This document shows positions 21,586-33,643 of a DNA stretch of 39,231 nucleotides, piece after piece. Made by a program: the position numbers and the translations under genes. The stretch lies in assembly GCA_021014945.1 (NCBI GenBank), contig MU266578.1:1-39231 (forward strand), given 5' to 3'. Each line of letters opens with the position of its first letter. Positions within the stretch are counted from its first letter, which is position 1. The stretch is from Leucogyrophana mollusca. Lineage: Eukaryota; Basidiomycota; Agaricomycetes; Boletales. The notes below the pieces were generated by a model. It saw nothing but the letters and a program-made list of their open reading frames with translations, was not told where the DNA came from and ran no database searches.

Positions 21586-22316
21586 TTTCGACGGAAGTGG
21601 TGCCTCTGTGATATCGTCTGCGGCACTTGGGCGTTCAATTCTTATGGACACGTTTGACGCTCAAGTCAAGAGGCGAGGAACTTTTGCTGGATTTGGTGGA
21701 GGCGTGAGACAGTTGCGGGTCGCGAGTTTGACCATGGGTGATGTAACGCATGAAGGAACGGGATAGCCAGTGTGGTCCACATGAGTCCACACGCCGAATT
21801 CTCTGCGGCCCACGGGTGTTTGTCGTTTTATCCATCCGTGAGCCGATCATGCGTTGCCCCGGTATGGTTCGGATTTGTACACGTACTCTCCACGTCGATT
21901 CAAGCTGGACTGAAAGTGGGCCTGGCATAGGGTGTTACTTAAGGCATTCCTCAACCAGCCTCGATTCGGACTCGGACTAGTGTTGCCATAGCTCGGTTTA
22001 AATCATATCGACCCGCAGCCGGCGTAGTCCTTCAAGCCATTTCCTCCAGTGGGCCAACGTGCGGTTTGCGGCTTTGTGGCTTGAGCACTCTGGGCTGACC
22101 TAAGCTGATCCCCAGCAACACTAACCTCGATCCGCTTCAATACTCCTCAACACGGTCGCTGCATCTGGCCAGATGAATGGAAATCGATATATTGCTGGTC
22201 ACCAATGTACGTTAAACCTCCAATTATAAAAGAGGCCATACTCCAGTGCAAAAAGACCCCACTCGTCGTTGTCAGTGGAGCGTTCGAAGCCTTTCGTCTA
22301 CTCGTACGTGGATCGA
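21586..22316 (+). repeat. Long inverted repeat, left arm
   Basis: This arm matches 38515-39231 in reverse complement with very few differences, chiefly an 18-base insertion near 22186-22207. The inner ends both stop just after CTCGTACGTGGAT. The arm encodes no recognised protein; a minus frame starting MPGPLSVQLES is conserved in both arms simply because the DNA is nearly identical. Confidence 0.9.
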
Positions 22317-22376
22317 TCGAGCGGACGTTGCAAACACAAAAGAAAGATGGTCGTGGGCCGTGCGGGTCCCAAGCGC

Positions 22377-22388
22377 TTTTTTTTTTTT
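22377..22388 (+). repeat. 12-T homopolymer next to the inverted repeat
   Basis: Twelve T bases lie between the inner end of the inverted-repeat arm and the start of direct-repeat copy 2. Taken on the minus strand it is an A-run, as left by insertion of a reverse-transcribed copy, but no matching element body was found. Confidence 0.7.
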
Positions 22389-22408
22389 AGTATGGACAAG
22401 GGTATGTC

Positions 22409-23973
22409 AATAGACCTTCTCATTGCAGAATCTGCTTCAGGCCGAAAATCCAAACCCCAAAGCTTGATCGGCCGCTAGGCCGGGTCCGCACCGAGCTTTA
22501 AGTTTTGGTCGGCTGTTTGATCTCTGCAACATCATCCACTATCGATCATCCACATGAGCATTCCTGGATCTCTCAAAGGATCTCTCAAGCGACCCAGCTC
22601 CGGTATCGAACCTCCTGCTTCCACTTGACCCAGACTCGCCATGTCCAACACGAAGCCCTCGATTCTGACTTTCGCAGAGAACAAGCTCGACGAAGCCACT
22701 CACAAGAGCCTCGACGATGCAGTACTGAGCCTGCGTGACGAACCAACTACCTTGAACATGACTGGTGCCCTCCTCATGGACATCATAGAAAACTCGAATG
22801 GAACGCTCGATACGAGACATGCGTCCCTCAGGGCAGTACGCGAGTTGCTCAACCAGCACAAAGAATTGCTTGGAATGCTGCAGGCGGCATGGCGCAAGGG
22901 ATCATTCAGAGACATTCGCAACTTGGGTATGAGTGTTACTGTCTCATCCGAGAGCTTGTCACAACCGGCAATATCTCTCCAGAAATTCTTCGTCTTTTGC
23001 CTCCAGCGCCACCACGACGTGGCGGTATGCCACAGCTGGACTTTGACACCCAAGGTGAGAGGTCAAGCTCTCTTAACCACAGCTAGTGCTTAACATGCTT
23101 CTTAGAACGAGGTATCTCGCTCACCTTTTCTCAGTCTTCATTCAGCTATTGACAACGACTCTCAAGTGGTCATGGGCGCATGGAACAGACCGTACACTGG
23201 AGATCATCACCGCCTTCTGCTACGAAACATCAACGAAATGAAGCGCGGAAAGCCTTACTCTAACACTGTGACTATCATCCAGAGCTCGTGCTCGGGAAAG
23301 TCACGGCTAGTGCGCGAACAACCTAACCTCGTTTTCACGCTCCCATTCAATCTGCGTTTTGACGCGGAGAGCAAACGTGATATCTTCCCCCTTATTACAC
23401 GAATTCTTCTGATTCCGCGGATTAGAGCTTGCGTATCCTCCTTCAGAGCGCAATATCCGTGCTTATATTCCTGCCGAAGGATTCACTCTCCCTGAAAGCC
23501 AAGTCTGGTGTTTGCGACTCTTGGCGCATATATTTTCCGCTGTCTCCAGTAGTTTAAACGAGATGATCGAGTTACTCAAGGAAAAGCAACCTAAACGTAC
23601 CTCACTCGCTGAAGATTGGCGTGCTTACATGGAGGCGGGCAACAATCGTACGAGAATGTATGATCTCGCCGTCAATGGTTGCACACAAGAGAACTCGGTG
23701 CGTATATGGTCTCTCGATTGCGTTCTTTATTAATGTTTCTGCCACCCGACATAGGAGGAGAAGTACCCATGGACAGAAAAGCGCGGTGAGTCCGCCACCG
23801 TGCCAGCCGCCGTTCAGGAGGTAATGTCTCAGCTCGAAATTCTGCTGAAGCGAATCGACGATAACGACGTTGCCCCAGCCGACGGCAAGTCGAACAATGT
23901 CAAATTGATGTTCTACTTCGATGAGGCCCATGACCTTGCTACCCGCCCTGTCTTGGATAACGCAGATGGGAAA
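22409..23973 (+). repeat. Direct repeat, copy 2 (1.57 kb)
   Basis: Matches 10897-12441 in the same orientation. Copy 2 has a 12-base tandem duplication (GGATCTCTCAAA) near 22566-22589 and lies in the context of the full ATPase gene, so it is the likelier source or the less truncated descendant. Confidence 0.9.
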
Positions 23974-25725
23974 GACATGTACGACGTCTTGTGCTCGTGC
24001 TTAAACTTCTTCACATCGTTGCCGATATTTGCAATCTTCCTCTCGACGAACTCCAATATCAATCAACTCGCCCCTCAAGGCTCACTTGCTAAATCTGCTC
24101 GCATGCGCCAGCACTCGAATACATTGCATGCGCCGGTCACCGAAACCCCATTCGATTGTTCTCCCGCGATGGAGATCGATCCGGGCGAATTTAAGCTACC
24201 CGACTTATCCAAAGTCGAATTCATGGCTAGATTTGGCCGACCTCTGTAAGTGATCGCGTGAATTAGGTGTTTGAATGGACCTGAAGTTGCCCCGGTATAG
24301 GCTCTGGACCATGCTCCCCGCAGGCAATATGTCCGAGGGCAATATCTCGTCTTTGATTATCGACTTTGCCCGAGCGAAATTGATATGCCACAACAACATT
24401 GGTATGCCCGTCGCGGACATGCCGTCCATCGCAAAGACTGCGATTCTGGACGTCCTGCTGTGTCTCGACTTTGAACCTTCCCGTGAGGCAGCAAAGGCGA
24501 GACAGACTGAACTGGTGGCTAGTCATATGCAGACTGCGTTTTCGATGCCCTCCGATCGATCATATCTTCGCTCCGGCTACCCATCTGAACCTATCCTGGC
24601 GGAAGCTGCAGCGCGACAGATGGACGAACTTCAACAGCAGTCTCCGGGCATAAATGTGATGGCTACGCTCCTCAAGGAACGATTTACTAGTGGCCTGATC
24701 GACCGCGGATTACGGGGCGAGCTCGTGTGGCGCCAACTTGTGATGGAAGCTTATCTACGGGCCATTCGAACGGAGCAAAAGGAGCACTATGTATTCAGCA
24801 GAGGCTGCGGCCTGATCACGTTCATCAAGGAACTATTCACCGAGACCTATACAGGCCAGATCCTGAGCAGTGTTCCCGACAACGTTCACAGCACGACCAA
24901 TTTCGTAGACGCGTTCAAAGATGCCCAAGTTCGTTTCACTCACTTTGGGAAGATGGCTGACGATACGGGAGCGACATCGCCCGCCCTGCTCGCCGCGTTC
25001 ATTCAGGGTATGGCAATCATCTGCTGGGACTTGCAGGACCTGGTGGACCTTGTCATCCCCAACGACCCCTTGGCTGTGTCATCCATGACCGGGATCCTCA
25101 TGCAGGTCAAGTTGCGGCGAAACACAGGACCGGTATCAAAGTATGCAGTCGACCAGAAAGTTGTAGGGCTGTTCACGCACACCGAAGACCAGGACGTCCT
25201 GAATCCATACATCACGCCGGTTGCGGCATTAGGCGCCCAGCTGCGGTCACGAAGGCGAGGGTCCGGGCCATGCTTGAGGGCGAGGACCGTGCCACTGCGA
25301 TGCAGACTCCGAGAAAGTGTGTTATCGCCCAGCCGTCAAAGACGACGCCATCCAAGCTCCACATACCCCAGCAGCCTCAGCGAATATCACGCGCGGCAAA
25401 GAAACATCCAAGATATAGCATTTTCGCCTACGGATGTTCGAACACGGTGTACAGGGTCATCGAAAACGAGTCGAGGCTATTGTACAAGTCTTTGCTTGCC
25501 AACAAAGACTTCCTCGACGAGCATCCTCGGCAAGACAAAGATTCGCTGGCGGCAGTGTGGCGCCTGAAACCGTTCTGGACTATAGGTGCAACGTGTTACC
25601 ATTGGATCAAATTGCCGTTTTTGCGCGGTCATCATGAACCGGCCCCAGACGAGGAAGGCGGAGTCATTGTTAGGGCACCCATGGAACATGATGAATCAGA
25701 CTCGAATTCGGATATGGAGGGTTAA
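22641..25725 (+). pseudogene. Large P-loop ATPase (Crinkler-type NTPase family), nearly complete
   Basis: Exons join well: 22641-23054, 23106-23376, 23426-23697, 23755-24245, 24301-25725. The protein has an N-terminal helical region, a P-loop SCSGKSRL near 23291, the FTLPFNLRF motif, Walker B MFYFDEAH near 23913, a FMARFGRPL motif at the exon 4/5 join and a long C-terminal region with RGELVWRQLVMEAYLRA, SRGCGLITFIKELF and RFTHFGKMADDTG. These are hallmarks of an ATPase family expanded in agaricomycetes that I associate, from memory, with Crinkler-like proteins. Lesions: TGA at 22626-22628 in the frame from the upstream ATG (22554), bypassed if 22641 is the start; a frame conflict near 22925 where the more protein-like frame (YECYCLIRELVTTGNISPEI) differs from the spliced one; and a one-base deletion near 25240. 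Probably recently decayed, but possibly intact if these are errors. Confidence 0.7.
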
Positions 25726-26267
25726 GCGCATGCAGGGAAATGAGCTGGCTGCGAAGTGATTTTATGTAGCCGGTTGGATTTCAGGTGTGGCTAACGCATC
25801 GAAATCATATGCGCGCTCGCGATCAATATGTTGTGATGACTCTCATGCCGCACTATGGAATAGGGCTGAAGTACTATTATTTGACCTTTCACTTTCCATT
25901 AAGCACTGCGCAATATATGCCATGGGAAATTTCTATAGTATGTGGCCGACTGCCGAATGGGCGGTGGAGTAGGCCGAGCGGACACAAGGATGATCCTATA
26001 GCGGGATGGAGGATGGAGACATGAACAGGACAGAACCATGCTGTATACGCTATGTAAGACCCCCGGAATGACCCTATCCGACCCCTGGAAGTCCTGGAAC
26101 CCCTACTCCAGCGGGGTGCCGACTTCGCAGTGAAGGATAGGCCCCGACACTCATACAGTGGTACAGTAACTTCGCGATTACGCTAGCGTCTCCAAAGAGA
26201 TGCTCCAACGCAACTTTCACGAGGGAGGCATGAACTCGCCGTCGATTCGCATCGTTAAACCCGGCTA
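25726..26267. other. No recognised gene
   Basis: 3' flank of the ATPase gene followed by unassigned sequence. The minus frame 26074-26469 continues out of repeat copy B and is open for 131 codons, but resembles nothing known. Confidence 0.4.
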
Positions 26268-26638
26268 AAACCGGGACGCCCTGTCGCGCATCTACCCCTG
26301 CTCGCCGCGTCGGAGAGGGAGGCTGAGGGGTGCGGCCGAGACCCAGGGCACTTCGGCCGCGAAACGGCCTCAAGTTGATCTGGGCGTGGGCGGGGATTCG
26401 CGGGACCTTTTTTAACCTTGACCGCGGCCTAATCGAGGCTGCTACCGCCCCTGCGCCTAAGGTCAGCAAGCGCCTGGGCTAAAGGATGGGTTTAGGTATG
26501 AAAGGTGGCAAAATCTGGGGGAGGAAGGACACAAGGGAGGCTATCGTAGAAACCGTCCATAGGGCTTGTTGGCCCAGCAGACGGAGTGAGGGTAGGTATA
26601 TATGGAGGGGCGCCAGCAAAAAGGCTGACTCACGGCGA
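26268..26638 (-). repeat. Dispersed repeat, copy B
   Basis: Inverted relative to copy A. It keeps the donor-like GTGAGTCAGCC start, the CT-rich stretch and the right part with the frame PFRGRSALGLGRTPQPPSP, but lacks the GC-rich minisatellite and a CGT triplet at the left edge. Homology ends near 26268 at CCCGGTTTTAGC. Confidence 0.75.
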
Positions 26639-27711
26639 ATAACACATTCAGCGAATGTAAGTAACCTAACTCTCGGCTGCTTCTCCAAAGGAGCAGCGTG
26701 AGAACTCGTGAACAGCAACAACAGGGCAAGTCACGGAAGTCCACGCGATAGAACCTGAAGAGACAGGTGAAGATAATAGATCACAGATCGGTACTTGCGA
26801 TGAGAATTGATCGACGGCCTAGGGAATAGCAAGGAACATTGCCGAGCCCACTAGTGTTTGCCACAACCCCCCCAATTTTCACGCTGGACGCCTCGGTAAA
26901 AACGATAGCAGGAGACGGAGTGAATCCTTTCGTACCAGAATCATGCACCGGGGCCTCCTATTTACTGCATAAGCAGACCCGTAATATAAAACCTTGTGTG
27001 CTTCCCGCCAGTCAGGCCCGCGGCATCTCGAGGCCACTGACTCTCCGCGATCCAAAGCGACGATCACCCATAAGAGCGACAAGACTATCCAGGACACCAG
27101 TCGCTCGGCCCTATGGCAGGAGAGTACAATGTCTTCCAAGAGAGGGCGTGGATGTCATCCGGAGAAAGTGAACCGCAGTGCATGTTCAGTTGCCGTTGCC
27201 GCGCCGAAAAGCAAGTGTGCCCCCGAGACTGAGAGTGATGCCATGCCTGTGCATCCAGCATGGTAACAGGGTCGATGCGAGATCGCTGCCAGAATGTGGC
27301 GCCGTGAGCTGGGAATTGACGAGACACTGGTACACGCCCCTGGTCGAGATGGTTGAATGGCTTGCAAAAATAAGACTGCGAGGAATTTCAACGACAAGGA
27401 GCAATGCCTACTATCCACACGTGGGGGTCTGGCGTCAGCGCTTCAAACTGCTAAACTTCCAAGGAATTGACGGCCAATAAACTCTCCAGATCCACGCTGC
27501 CTTACCCTCCAGAAGGGGCTCGTCTCGGCTAGTCTATTGTGAATGTTAGTATCCGCCAAGCCCAGATATACTCCTGTGTACAAGGCATTATAGTAACACA
27601 ACAACAAAACCTTTTGTTCGCCAAAAGTACGCGATTGTGGTGGCTCGGTGGTGGCCACATAGTAGCGGTGGCGGTCAAGTCACGCCGCCGCCACGGTGGC
27701 GATATCCCAAT
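26639..27711. other. No recognised gene
   Basis: About 1.1 kb without a recognisable protein, RNA gene or repeat. A GC-rich GGTGGC-type stretch at 27638-27705 precedes the FunK1 promoter and may be part of its upstream region. Confidence 0.4.
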
Positions 27712-27719
27712 ATAAGTAA
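27712..27719 (+). promoter_or_regulatory. TATA box of the FunK1 gene
   Basis: TATAAGTA lies 57 bases before the tail end of the 5' leader and 64 before the ATG at 27776, which sits in a favourable ACCATGC context after a pyrimidine-rich leader. Confidence 0.5.
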
Positions 27720-27775
27720 CTCTGCATGCTCAAACACCATACACTAACTATCTCCACTTTCCCCATCCATTTACC

Positions 27776-30577
27776 ATGCAACCAGAGCAAGGGCCAGATA
27801 AGACGCCAACGCGTCCATCGACAAGCAAATTGGGTTCCCAGACAAAAATACTGAAGTCAACCCCGAACAACCGTGGTTCAGCCGTGAGGAGCGACCACAT
27901 AGAATATACCGGAGTCCAGTACGTCGCGTTCATGTATATGCACCTGATCAATGGGCGTTGAGCCGAGTCACGACAGGGTTTCCGATATCAGACCTTGGAT
28001 TGGTCGCGACGTAGAGAAGACCCAGAATTGCGACATTGATTCCTTGTTGGACGTCCTTTTGCTCCGCTGCTGGAAGCAACATGCTAGTGACCACCCGTCA
28101 CCAAACCAGACAAAGCCGCCACCAGCAAAGGAGTTACGACATCGCTGTCTTCAAGCCGTGCTTCCTATTTGCAATGGTCAACCTATCAGGAGCACAAATC
28201 GCGGAGAAGCGGCCATCGAAACTTCCGCCATCCGGACTCATTTGCAGGAATAGTGAGGTTTAACATCCTGGTCCATAATACAGCTATCTGACGCGTGCGG
28301 GTCAGCGCGAGGCCTCTGATAGAGAAGGACCGTTATAAACCTTGGATCTTAGCTTTTAACATCGTGTTAGAGGCTCTTCGACATACTCGCGTTCAAGGGC
28401 TTCCAGACGAGTCCGGCGACCCTATCATTTTCCAGCAGAACGATCCATCTCTAATTTATCAATATCATCGAGGCGTGAAAACGTGTCGGAAACCCGATGT
28501 CGTGATTGTCCCCACCGAAGTGTCCAAGGCTGCTTTCGAGGATGGGTGGGCCACGCATGCATGGTCTGAACATGCCGCGAACTACGCGTGGCAGAGTCCA
28601 GGGAAAGATAAATCCGCAGGTGAAGAAAGGTCCTTGCAATGGACGGATATCCTGTCTGTCATTGAATTCAAATCGACAAAGCGCCGACTCACGCAGCCCC
28701 CTGCCTCGTACACCATTCAGCAAGACGAGGCTCCCGTGATTCCATATCTGTCGACGGAGTATCTCCGGTCACTCGACTCTACGGAGGACATAGAGGCGGC
28801 TATCCCTCCAGCTACATCCGCCGCCCCAGGATCGAGTTCGATGGGACAAACGAAGAATGCTACGTCGAGCGCCAAGGATGGGTCGAGGACCACCACGTTA
28901 GCACCTAGTAAGCACATCACTCGTTATCGTTGCTGGACGCTTAGCTTTTTGGACTGCAGCTCGTCGATCGACCAGGGAGGTGATCCCCCCAGCCAGAGCC
29001 CTCGCCAACCTGGCCAGAAACCCGGGCGGCGCAGGTCTAAAACGGAAATCCGAAGAACAGACGGCAAACGAGACGTCCAGTAAGCGAGGGAAGATAGAAC
29101 CTCAGCCCAAACCCCCAAAGAAACCGATCGCCACAGTCCAGACGGCGATCTATGTTGCGGAGATGTTCGCCGCGCACCTTGGCACGAACCATCTCATCAA
29201 CCTCATTATAGTTGGCACGTATGAGACATTTACAAGCGGTGCATCACGCTCACATCACGTTTGCAGACGATACGGTGTGGGTCTGGCTATACGATCGCCA
29301 GAATCCCATCCAATGCACGGCGATTGACTTCATCCAGAATCTCCCGTGCTTCTTGGTTTTACTTTTCTGCCTACAGCGGCTGTCACTCGCAAACTGGGGC
29401 AGAAACACGCTGTTCAAGCCTATTTCGACCTCGACGCAGGAACGGGGTCTTCTCGTTCAGGCGGGTGGCGTTGAACTCACCCTTCATCTAGATTCCAAGG
29501 AAAGGGTGACACATCTCGGAGTCAACGGGCGCGCCACCAACGTGTTTCGCGTAACTAGCCCCCAGCTAGAGAAACAACATCCCGGGAAGGAAATGGTTGC
29601 GAAGGTGTTCTGGCCTGAGGATTCACGTACCAGCGAACCGGCCCTCTTGGAGCGAGTAGAGCAGCTCGCCCAAGGGAACCCCAAGGTCGAGGGTCACATT
29701 CCTGAGCTCCTATTCTGGCACAAGTTCGAGAACTCCACGGCGGAACTCCGCGAGGCGCTGGGTCTCGCTGGCGCCAGGGAGGGAAGTCGCTCACTGTACA
29801 TCCTCGTTTTCCCGAAGCTATTACCTATCACCGAGCTATCTGGCGACGAGTTCCTCTCCGCGTGGTGGGATTGTGTCCTTTGTAAGTGCAAACATCCTGC
29901 GATTGCGTTATTACCTGACACCACCTGCAGGCCATCGCGAGCTTTGGGAAGGAGGCATTCACCACCGGGACATCAGTGCCGGCAATCTGATGTACTATAG
30001 GGATCAGTCGGGGCGAGCAGTAGGGGTTCTAAACGACTTCGACCTTGCCACTCTGGCAGAAAACGAAGCCCCTAGTGGCAACCAGCGCACGGGCACGGTC
30101 CCGTTCATGGCTCGAGCGCTACTCACTCCGAAAGGTCTCAAAGGGCAAATCACGCACACTTATCGACACGAAGCGGAATCTTTTGTATGGGTCCTGGTGT
30201 GGGTCTGTCTCCGCTTTCGCGAAGGTCAAGAGAGGAGGCAGCAATCTCGACATCTCGACGAATGGCTGAAAGCCGATGAGGAGACATGCAGGGATAAAAA
30301 GAATACTTTCATTAATGAAGATTTTGAAGAGGTTACCCCGTCACCTTCGCACGAGCGGAACTGGCGTTTGGCAATGAGCCTGATGAATATATTACACCGT
30401 CCATCCCGCCCTCCAAGCGATAGCGACGACGAGGAGGCACAGGAAGCAGAGGAAGAACGTTTCGTGGCGAGACATGATGAGGCCGTCTTCAAGGAATTCG
30501 AGGTCGCGAAGGAGAAACATGCAGCATGGGTGAAGCGGCGAGCCGCTCGGGCACTTGCGAAGCCTGCAAAATCCTGA
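27776..30577 (+). CDS. FunK1-type fungal protein kinase
   Basis: FunK1 kinases are a protein kinase family expanded in agaricomycetes; substrates are mostly unknown. Exon 1 starts at 27776 and splices at 27933/27977. The large exon from about 28312 reads KDRYKPWILAFNIVLEALRH and RKPDVVIVPTE, typical of the FunK1 N-terminal region; it splices at about 28912 to REVIPPARALANLARN. Further exons carry WLYDRQNPIQCTAIDF, the ATP-lobe VAKVFWPED-like segment, an intron joining CVL to CHRELW, then the catalytic loop HHRDISAGNLMYY near 29962, LNDFDLA in place of DFG with its Asp kept, and RTGTVPFMA. A C-terminal acidic and basic helical tail ends at 30577. The join between the second exon (to about 28176) and 28312 does not resolve cleanly, so one intron or a small lesion there is uncertain. 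Otherwise all frames are open. Confidence 0.85.
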
Positions 30578-31823
30578 ACCGTGGCTACCTGCGACTTCGC
30601 CAAAGCCCGTACTTATACTATGGATCCCGTGTATGAACACTGTATGAAGTGACGTACCTGCGATCTTTCCCTCCGCCATTGGCACCTCTTCAGCGGTCCT
30701 CATGCATTCGCGCCGGTAATGAATATTGAGTAGCGTTTCGCTGGATAGCCCCCGAGACACACGCCTCAGGACACCCACAGGACTCGGATGCCTTTGTACC
30801 TTGCCCAATTCAGCCTGCACACCTGCCCAATCCCGACATCCCCCTACTAAACTCACGTTCTTGCCACTTCTGGCTGGGACTTATGACATTACATCAATTG
30901 ATAATCCATTTCACGGGTTTGAGTCGATGCACAAGGCAGCATCATGCATATCCGCTCTGTACCTTGATTTCCCACCTTGGCTTCCGAGTCGAGCGTTTGC
31001 GATATTTATGCAATCAGGACATTAGAGTCAACACAGTTTCAAGTTTCATCCCTTCCGATAGCTTGGCATCCGGTCTAGACACCGCCCGAGATGCCATGAG
31101 TGACCACGATGCAGGCGCATGGAGATGTCTTCCGATGGGCACGTACACCCCGTTAGAGAGACGTCCGTGACCATAGTTATATCCGCGTGCGTTGATCAAG
31201 GAGCCTCAAGTTGATTCGATAAAACTAGTGGCAAAGAATAAACAAAGTAGTATAATTAGCGACAGACTTGGCGAGTTTAGATGTTCATGGGGCTGCCAGT
31301 GCTTCTTCCGAAGGAATAGGACGATCAATCTACCAAATTTGACGAGGAGCGTAACGCAGTGATAAGAAAGTGCCCACCTGCACCTCATCTTTGTCGTCGC
31401 TCGACGCCTCCACAACCCTAGTTACGTTGATTACGAATGGCTGGGGACAATCAGCTTGGCGGGCTCTCAGGGGGTGCAAACCAACGACGCACGAGTGTGG
31501 ACCCAACGACCTCGCGCCTGTCAAAGCTTCTGTGGGCCCTGTTCTCCAGTTTGTAAGCACCTTCTGCGTGGTTCGCGTGCAGAACCAAGCGACTATTCAG
31601 CCTAAAACGACCTCGTGAGCGGAATAAAGGCCGAGAGATGCGGGGAGAACCGACATTGCCAGCAACGGGTTTCCGTAAACTGAGAGGAAGAGTATGCGTG
31701 AGTGCCCCTCCCGAACAACGACGAGATTGCATACTGGATCCAACACAGGAAGATAATGCATTCCAGACGTCTTGGTTGCGATTTAGCCTGCATGCGCTCA
31801 AATCACAGGGAGGAGGCCTACAA
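30578..31823. other. No recognised gene
   Basis: 3' flank of the FunK1 gene and unassigned sequence. The minus frame 30392-30856 overlaps the kinase 3' end and is likely a shadow. The region 31206-31880 has overlapping short frames on both strands without family resemblance. Confidence 0.4.
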
Positions 31824-32895
31824 TTATTTTCCATGGGAAAAATTTGGAATAATATGAGCAGCATTCGATGGGGTTGAATGCGCACTGCTTACAAAGGCGA
31901 GGACCAAGAGGGCAAAGATGCTATTGAAAATCGGCGCTTGTGTCGCTTTCGTTGTGTAGACAAGAAAGAGAGCGGCCCACCTGCTAAACAAGCCAGCCTC
32001 TGGTGCAAGTGAGGCGGTATGAGGGATCATCCTGAAGGCCAAAAATAGTTTCCTGATCACCTGCTGTCCACAATATAATCCTATCGACCGAGATCGAAGT
32101 TCTGCGGTGAATAATGAGGCCAAAAGACAGTACGTATTTCAGCAAAGCACTGACCGCGAGAACCCTGCAGAGCGCTTTCGCCGGAGATAATAGACAGGGT
32201 CAACGTCGCATCGGCAACCGACTGGCTGGTCCACCACATCGTGATCAGCAGGTGCTGTGTAGCATAGAAGGTGACGAGGCTTGTCATCCTGAACGCTATC
32301 CCGCAGACCGCAAAGCTGACCCCGGCGGTGAAAGGCTGAGAACCATGCACAGCATTGGCAAGAGAACCGCGTTCGTGAGCTTCCAGAAGCGAAAGGTGAA
32401 ATAAGACTGGATTGTGACCGTCAGCCTTCGCATAAATCGGATGAAGTCGCCTGTTGGCGCACCTGGACGATAAATCTGGTGACGGCAGTAATTGGGATGA
32501 CGACGATGCCGCCCGGGGGCCAGACGGCGAGCCTCATTGGGTTCTTGTACGCGGTGACGGCTATGAACCACATGGTGGCAACGATGCACACGAGATGTAT
32601 GAGCTCCAAAATCCTTGTGGACCTCAGGATGATAGGCCGATTACTATATATCACACCGACTCACATTACAACGGCAACCTGCAGTGCATGATTAGAAGCG
32701 AAGTTATACCCCCTGTAGCATGCTCACCATGAGTTTGATTATGAGACGGTCTTTGGTGAAGCCGCTGTAGTATATATACGCTTGAATCACGCAGCAACCG
32801 AAGAGTAATGAGGTAGCAACCGCCGCCATATTCACTGGCACGACAACGAGAGTAACATCGGTAGGCGTAAGAGAGTTGCCTGATATGCAGGCCAT
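31824..32895 (-). CDS. Multi-spanning membrane protein, DUF6534-like
   Basis: The minus strand from an ATG at 32895 gives VTLVVVPVNMAAVATSLLFG and CCVIQAYIYYSGFTKDR, then across two short introns LELIHLVCIVATMWFIAVTA and PGGIVVIPITAVTRFIVQ, then SYFTFRFWKLTNAVLLPMLC, SVADATLTLSIISGE and FNSIFALLVLAFV. Alternating hydrophobic helices with short polar loops, the YIYY-KDR motif after helix 1 and the FRFWKLTN motif match the seven-helix fungal family named DUF6534, whose function is unknown. Introns are numerous and I could not fix every junction, so a frameshift cannot be excluded. The neighbouring NRPS scrap and repeat copy C lie upstream. Confidence 0.6.
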
Positions 32896-33431
32896 GGTCC
32901 GATGTTTCTCGATGTCCGCAAAAGCGCGATGTAGATTTGTAGCATTTATACTATAGCTTACCATCATAATGATAAGGACCACAGCACAAACCGAAAGAAA
33001 CCGAACTGCGGGTAAGTCAAAGGGGGACTTTGTGTATCGTTTTCAATCATATTGAGGCGCTTGTTGATGTATGAGCAGCGCATAGCGCCTGGGTCGACGT
33101 CACGAGCACGCGTACTGGAGGTCGGAGGTGCGGCACAGTGGAGGAGTGCAACGCGGTGGTTTGGGGTGCGTGAGTTTGGTCTGCGGTGTGGCGAAATTGC
33201 AGGGGAGTGGCTCCTGGACGTCTGGACGACGGACCCAGTAGAGCGGGGTGTACTGGGCGACGGAGGGCTCCCGGAGGAGTGCGGAGAGGGATGTGTGTAG
33301 AGTCCACGCACGATACGGTCGACTTGGGCTTAAGGTGGTTCATCTCCGGTTGTGATATGGTCTCCGTGTTCCTGCCTCCGGGCGCGAACAGATGCTTGAA
33401 GTAGCCGCGACCGGGAGCAGAAGGGGGGATT

Positions 33432-33608
33432 ACCCTGCGTGACAACGTCATCATAGGTCACCTCATCATTCATGAGGCAAGCGATGGGTGGGTCCTTAAA
33501 TTTGGGCAAATACTCTGCAAACGTCTCGGTTTCGTCGACGACGGTCTTGATGGGAAGCATATTGGCGAAGAACCCGATGACACTAGAGAGCTTTGCAAGG
33601 CGGGGCCG
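33432..33608 (-). pseudogene. NRPS condensation-domain scrap
   Basis: A 59-codon minus-strand stretch includes LSSVIGFFANMLPIKTVVDE and ETFAEYLPKFKD, ending EVTYDDVVTQ. The GFF-N-LP motif followed by a conserved Thr/Phe and a final acidic V-Y-D-V block is the latter half of a condensation domain of nonribosomal peptide synthetases. A full domain has about 450 residues. It is bounded on one side by repeat copy C and has no adenylation or carrier domain near, so it is a captured fragment. Confidence 0.65.
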
Positions 33609-33643
33609 AGCGACAGCCGTGCCAACGTCGAATGAGGACTGAC

